Positions 6,263 to 7,652 of a stretch of DNA of 7,652 bases are shown here, in pieces. The notes beneath the pieces are model-generated. The model was not told the DNA's origin and made no database searches. It saw nothing but the letters and a program-made list of their open reading frames with translations. Both the position numbers and the translations under genes were made by a program. Each line of letters starts with the position of its first letter. Within the stretch, counting starts at the first letter, position 1. The stretch comes from Geopsychrobacter sp. (lineage in GTDB: Bacteria > Desulfobacterota > Desulfuromonadia > Desulfuromonadales > Geopsychrobacteraceae): positions 1-7,652 of the forward strand of contig JAUXIR010000064.1 in the NCBI GenBank assembly GCA_030620915.1, in the 5' to 3' direction.

Positions 6263-6295
6263 AAAAAGGGGTGCCTGAAACAGGCACCCCTTTTT
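6263..6295. terminator. Bidirectional rho-independent terminator
   Basis: GGGGTGCCTG (6268-6277) pairs perfectly with CAGGCACCCC (6281-6290) around an AAA loop. The stem is flanked by five A on the left and five T on the right, so it ends with a U tract on both strands. It lies 25 bases after the cytochrome stop and five bases after the histidine kinase stop on the opposite strand, so it should end both transcripts. Confidence 0.93.
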
Positions 6296-6300
6296 AAATA

Positions 6301-7652
6301 TCATTTCCTGACAGGAGAGCCATGGATCAAAGGTAAGCGGATCTCCACACGTGTCCCCTTCCCCTTACTGCTGAATATATCAATTTTCCCACCATGCGCA
6401 TCTACAATATACTTGGAGATACTCAATCCCAAGCCGGTACCACGCACCGCAGTATTCGAAGAATCCGCCCGGTAAAACCTCTCAAAGGCGTTGGCCTTCT
6501 CTTCGGCACTCATGCCGATACCCTGATCGATTATATCCAGTCGCAGCCAGTTTTCTTCGAGGCTGAGGACAGTCCTGATCACCCCACCTTCAGGCGAATA
6601 TTTGACGGCATTCCCGAGTAAATTATCCATCACTTGGAGCAAACGTTCTTCATCGGCGTCAACAAATACATCGTCGACAGCAAAATTAGTAACGAAGCTA
6701 TGTTGCGGATTTGTTTTCTCCAAATCCGCAATCACTTGACGAAAAATCGATGCAACATCGACAGGTTTAAAATCAAGCCGCAGGCCATGGCCATCCTCGA
6801 TGCTGGAGAGGTCAAGGATATCGTCTATCAGCCCTGAAAGCTCAACAGATTTATCATTGATAATATGCAGAAATTCTCTTTTTTCAGCCGGTCTGAATTG
6901 CTTTGTAAGATCGAGCAAAAGCTCGCTATAACCAAGAATCATGGTCAAGGGTGTTTGCAACTCATGCGCGGCCATTGAAACAAATTCACTCTTCATCTGA
7001 TCGATCTGGCGTTCACGTGTCACATCATGGATTAACAAAATCAGGCCACGTCCATTAACCGATGATTCACGTAACCGGGAAGCGCGACCTTGATAGACCC
7101 TCTTGCTCCCCTCACGCAACATCACAAAATCAAAATCAACAGATCCGGTATTACCAAGTTCAGTTCGTGACTTTGCAATTTCAAGCAGTAATTCGTCATA
7201 GCCGATCACGTCTGGCAAGCGACGACCGAGCACATCGGTCGATTTGACATTGAAAAGAATTTCAGCCGCCGGATTGATCAGCACGATACAGTCCTGATGG
7301 TCTACGACCAGCAGCGCATCAGCCACCGAAGAGACAATGGCATCGATTCGATCCCGTGCCTCCAGGGTCGCGACAAAGGCCTGCTTTTGAGCCTGCTGCG
7401 CCTTCTTTCTTTCAGAGATTTCGGCGGCCAGAAGCTGATTAGCCGTAGACAGTTCTGCGGTCCGCTGCCCTACGCGTGTTTCAAGATCTTCATTCACCAT
7501 CTGCAAGGCAACCTCATCTTTAGTACGCGCAACGATGCTGTTATATGCGCGGAACAACACCAGCAGTGTCATTATCAAAAGGCCGCCGGAAGCCGTAAGA
7601 AGCATGGAAAATGAATGTTGAGAGAGAGATGAAAGTTCTTCCTGACCAGGAG
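6301..7652 (-). CDS. PAS-domain sensor histidine kinase, 5' end missing
   Basis: The C-terminal 449 residues of a membrane sensor kinase. The frame stays open through the right edge (Pro-Gly-Gln-Glu-Glu-Leu... precedes the ATG at 7605), so the true start and probably a periplasmic sensor region lie outside. Numbering from the Met at 7605, a transmembrane helix covers 2-18 and a charged coiled coil about 29-85. A PAS domain lies about 86-195 (IVSSVADALLVVD...NPAAEILF). The HisKA H-box is MAAHELQTPLT, with phosphoacceptor H214. The HATPase domain has an N-box (D327-N328-LLGN332), a G1 box DQGIG (360-364), an F-box FERFYRA (374-380) and a G2 box GTGLGL (389-394). All catalytic motifs are intact, so it should autophosphorylate. 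No response regulator is visible, and the signal cannot be deduced. It converges on the cytochrome gene and shares its terminator. Confidence 0.93.
   Translation of the reverse strand, partial: PGQEELSSLSQHSFSMLLTASGGLLIMTLLVLFRAYNSIVARTKDEVALQMVNEDLETRVGQRTAELSTANQLLAAEISERKKAQQAQKQAFVATLEARDRIDAIVSSVADALLVVDHQDCIVLINPAAEILFNVKSTDVLGRRLPDVIGYDELLLEIAKSRTELGNTGSVDFDFVMLREGSKRVYQGRASRLRESSVNGRGLILLIHDVTRERQIDQMKSEFVSMAAHELQTPLTMILGYSELLLDLTKQFRPAEKREFLHIINDKSVELSGLIDDILDLSSIEDGHGLRLDFKPVDVASIFRQVIADLEKTNPQHSFVTNFAVDDVFVDADEERLLQVMDNLLGNAVKYSPEGGVIRTVLSLEENWLRLDIIDQGIGMSAEEKANAFERFYRADSSNTAVRGTGLGLSISKYIVDAHGGKIDIFSSKGKGTRVEIRLPLIHGSPVRK

Noticed and set aside
5779..6264. 161-residue open frame on the minus strand across the cytochrome gene
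   Set aside because: It is the antisense shadow of the cytochrome, which has a signal peptide, four heme motifs and a strong ribosome site; the reverse frame shows no domain and no ribosome site.
5933..6475. 180-residue plus-strand frame overlapping the cytochrome and the kinase 3' end
   Set aside because: It crosses a strong terminator and two well-identified genes; composition is Pro/Ser/Arg-rich, as in an out-of-frame reading.
6933..6941. CAAGAATCA in the histidine kinase gene, similar to the operator motif
   Set aside because: It is a single nine-base match inside a coding region without partner sites, as expected by chance.
7603..7605. ATG at 7605 as the kinase start
   Set aside because: The frame is open to the right edge and the Met falls directly at the start of a transmembrane helix with no ribosome site before it, so it is probably internal.
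1..7652. CRISPR arrays, tRNA or rRNA genes, insertion sequences
   Set aside because: No regularly spaced repeats, RNA gene signatures or transposase-like frames were seen in the window.

Overview
The window looks like a chromosomal segment from a Desulfuromonadales-type bacterium (former Deltaproteobacteria; Geobacter/Desulfuromonas relatives), or something close to it. The grounds are a small periplasmic class III (c3/c7-type) multiheme cytochrome beside a PAS histidine kinase, together with a cbb3-oxidase maturation operon. This assignment is inferred from gene content; no marker gene fixes the taxon.

Positions 1-4683 (+ strand) hold the cytochrome cbb3 oxidase assembly operon: the 3' part of ccoG (cut by the left edge), ccoH/fixH, ccoI/fixI and ccoS. 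The first three genes are spaced by one base, and ccoI and ccoS overlap by ATGA. After a 63-base gap comes a six-helix DsbD_2/TauE-like membrane protein that often accompanies ccoS. The ccoNOP structural genes would be expected just left of the window. Together these genes handle copper reduction, copper transport and insertion for the binuclear centre of the oxidase.

Positions 4702-5637 (- strand) encode a membrane-anchored XRE-type regulator. It has a cytoplasmic helix-turn-helix, one transmembrane helix, a periplasmic beta-rich region and a C-terminal EF-hand/dockerin-like loop. It converges on the cbb3 operon and is divergent from a tetraheme periplasmic cytochrome (5908-6237, + strand). 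The 270-base region between them is the most interesting part of the window. It contains two well-formed sigma70-like promoters facing opposite ways with overlapping -35 boxes. Three copies of an 11-bp motif (TGATTCTTGAC or its complement) lie on or near these promoters. One pair is a perfect inverted repeat and another pair is spaced exactly 21 bp. I infer that the membrane regulator controls itself and the cytochrome through these sites. The cytochrome mRNA would carry a leader of about 168 bases with its own set of repeats.

A strong symmetrical terminator (6263-6295) serves both the cytochrome gene and the converging histidine kinase (6301 to the right edge, - strand). The kinase is cut at its 5' end; the visible part has a transmembrane helix, a coiled coil, a PAS domain, HisKA and HATPase.
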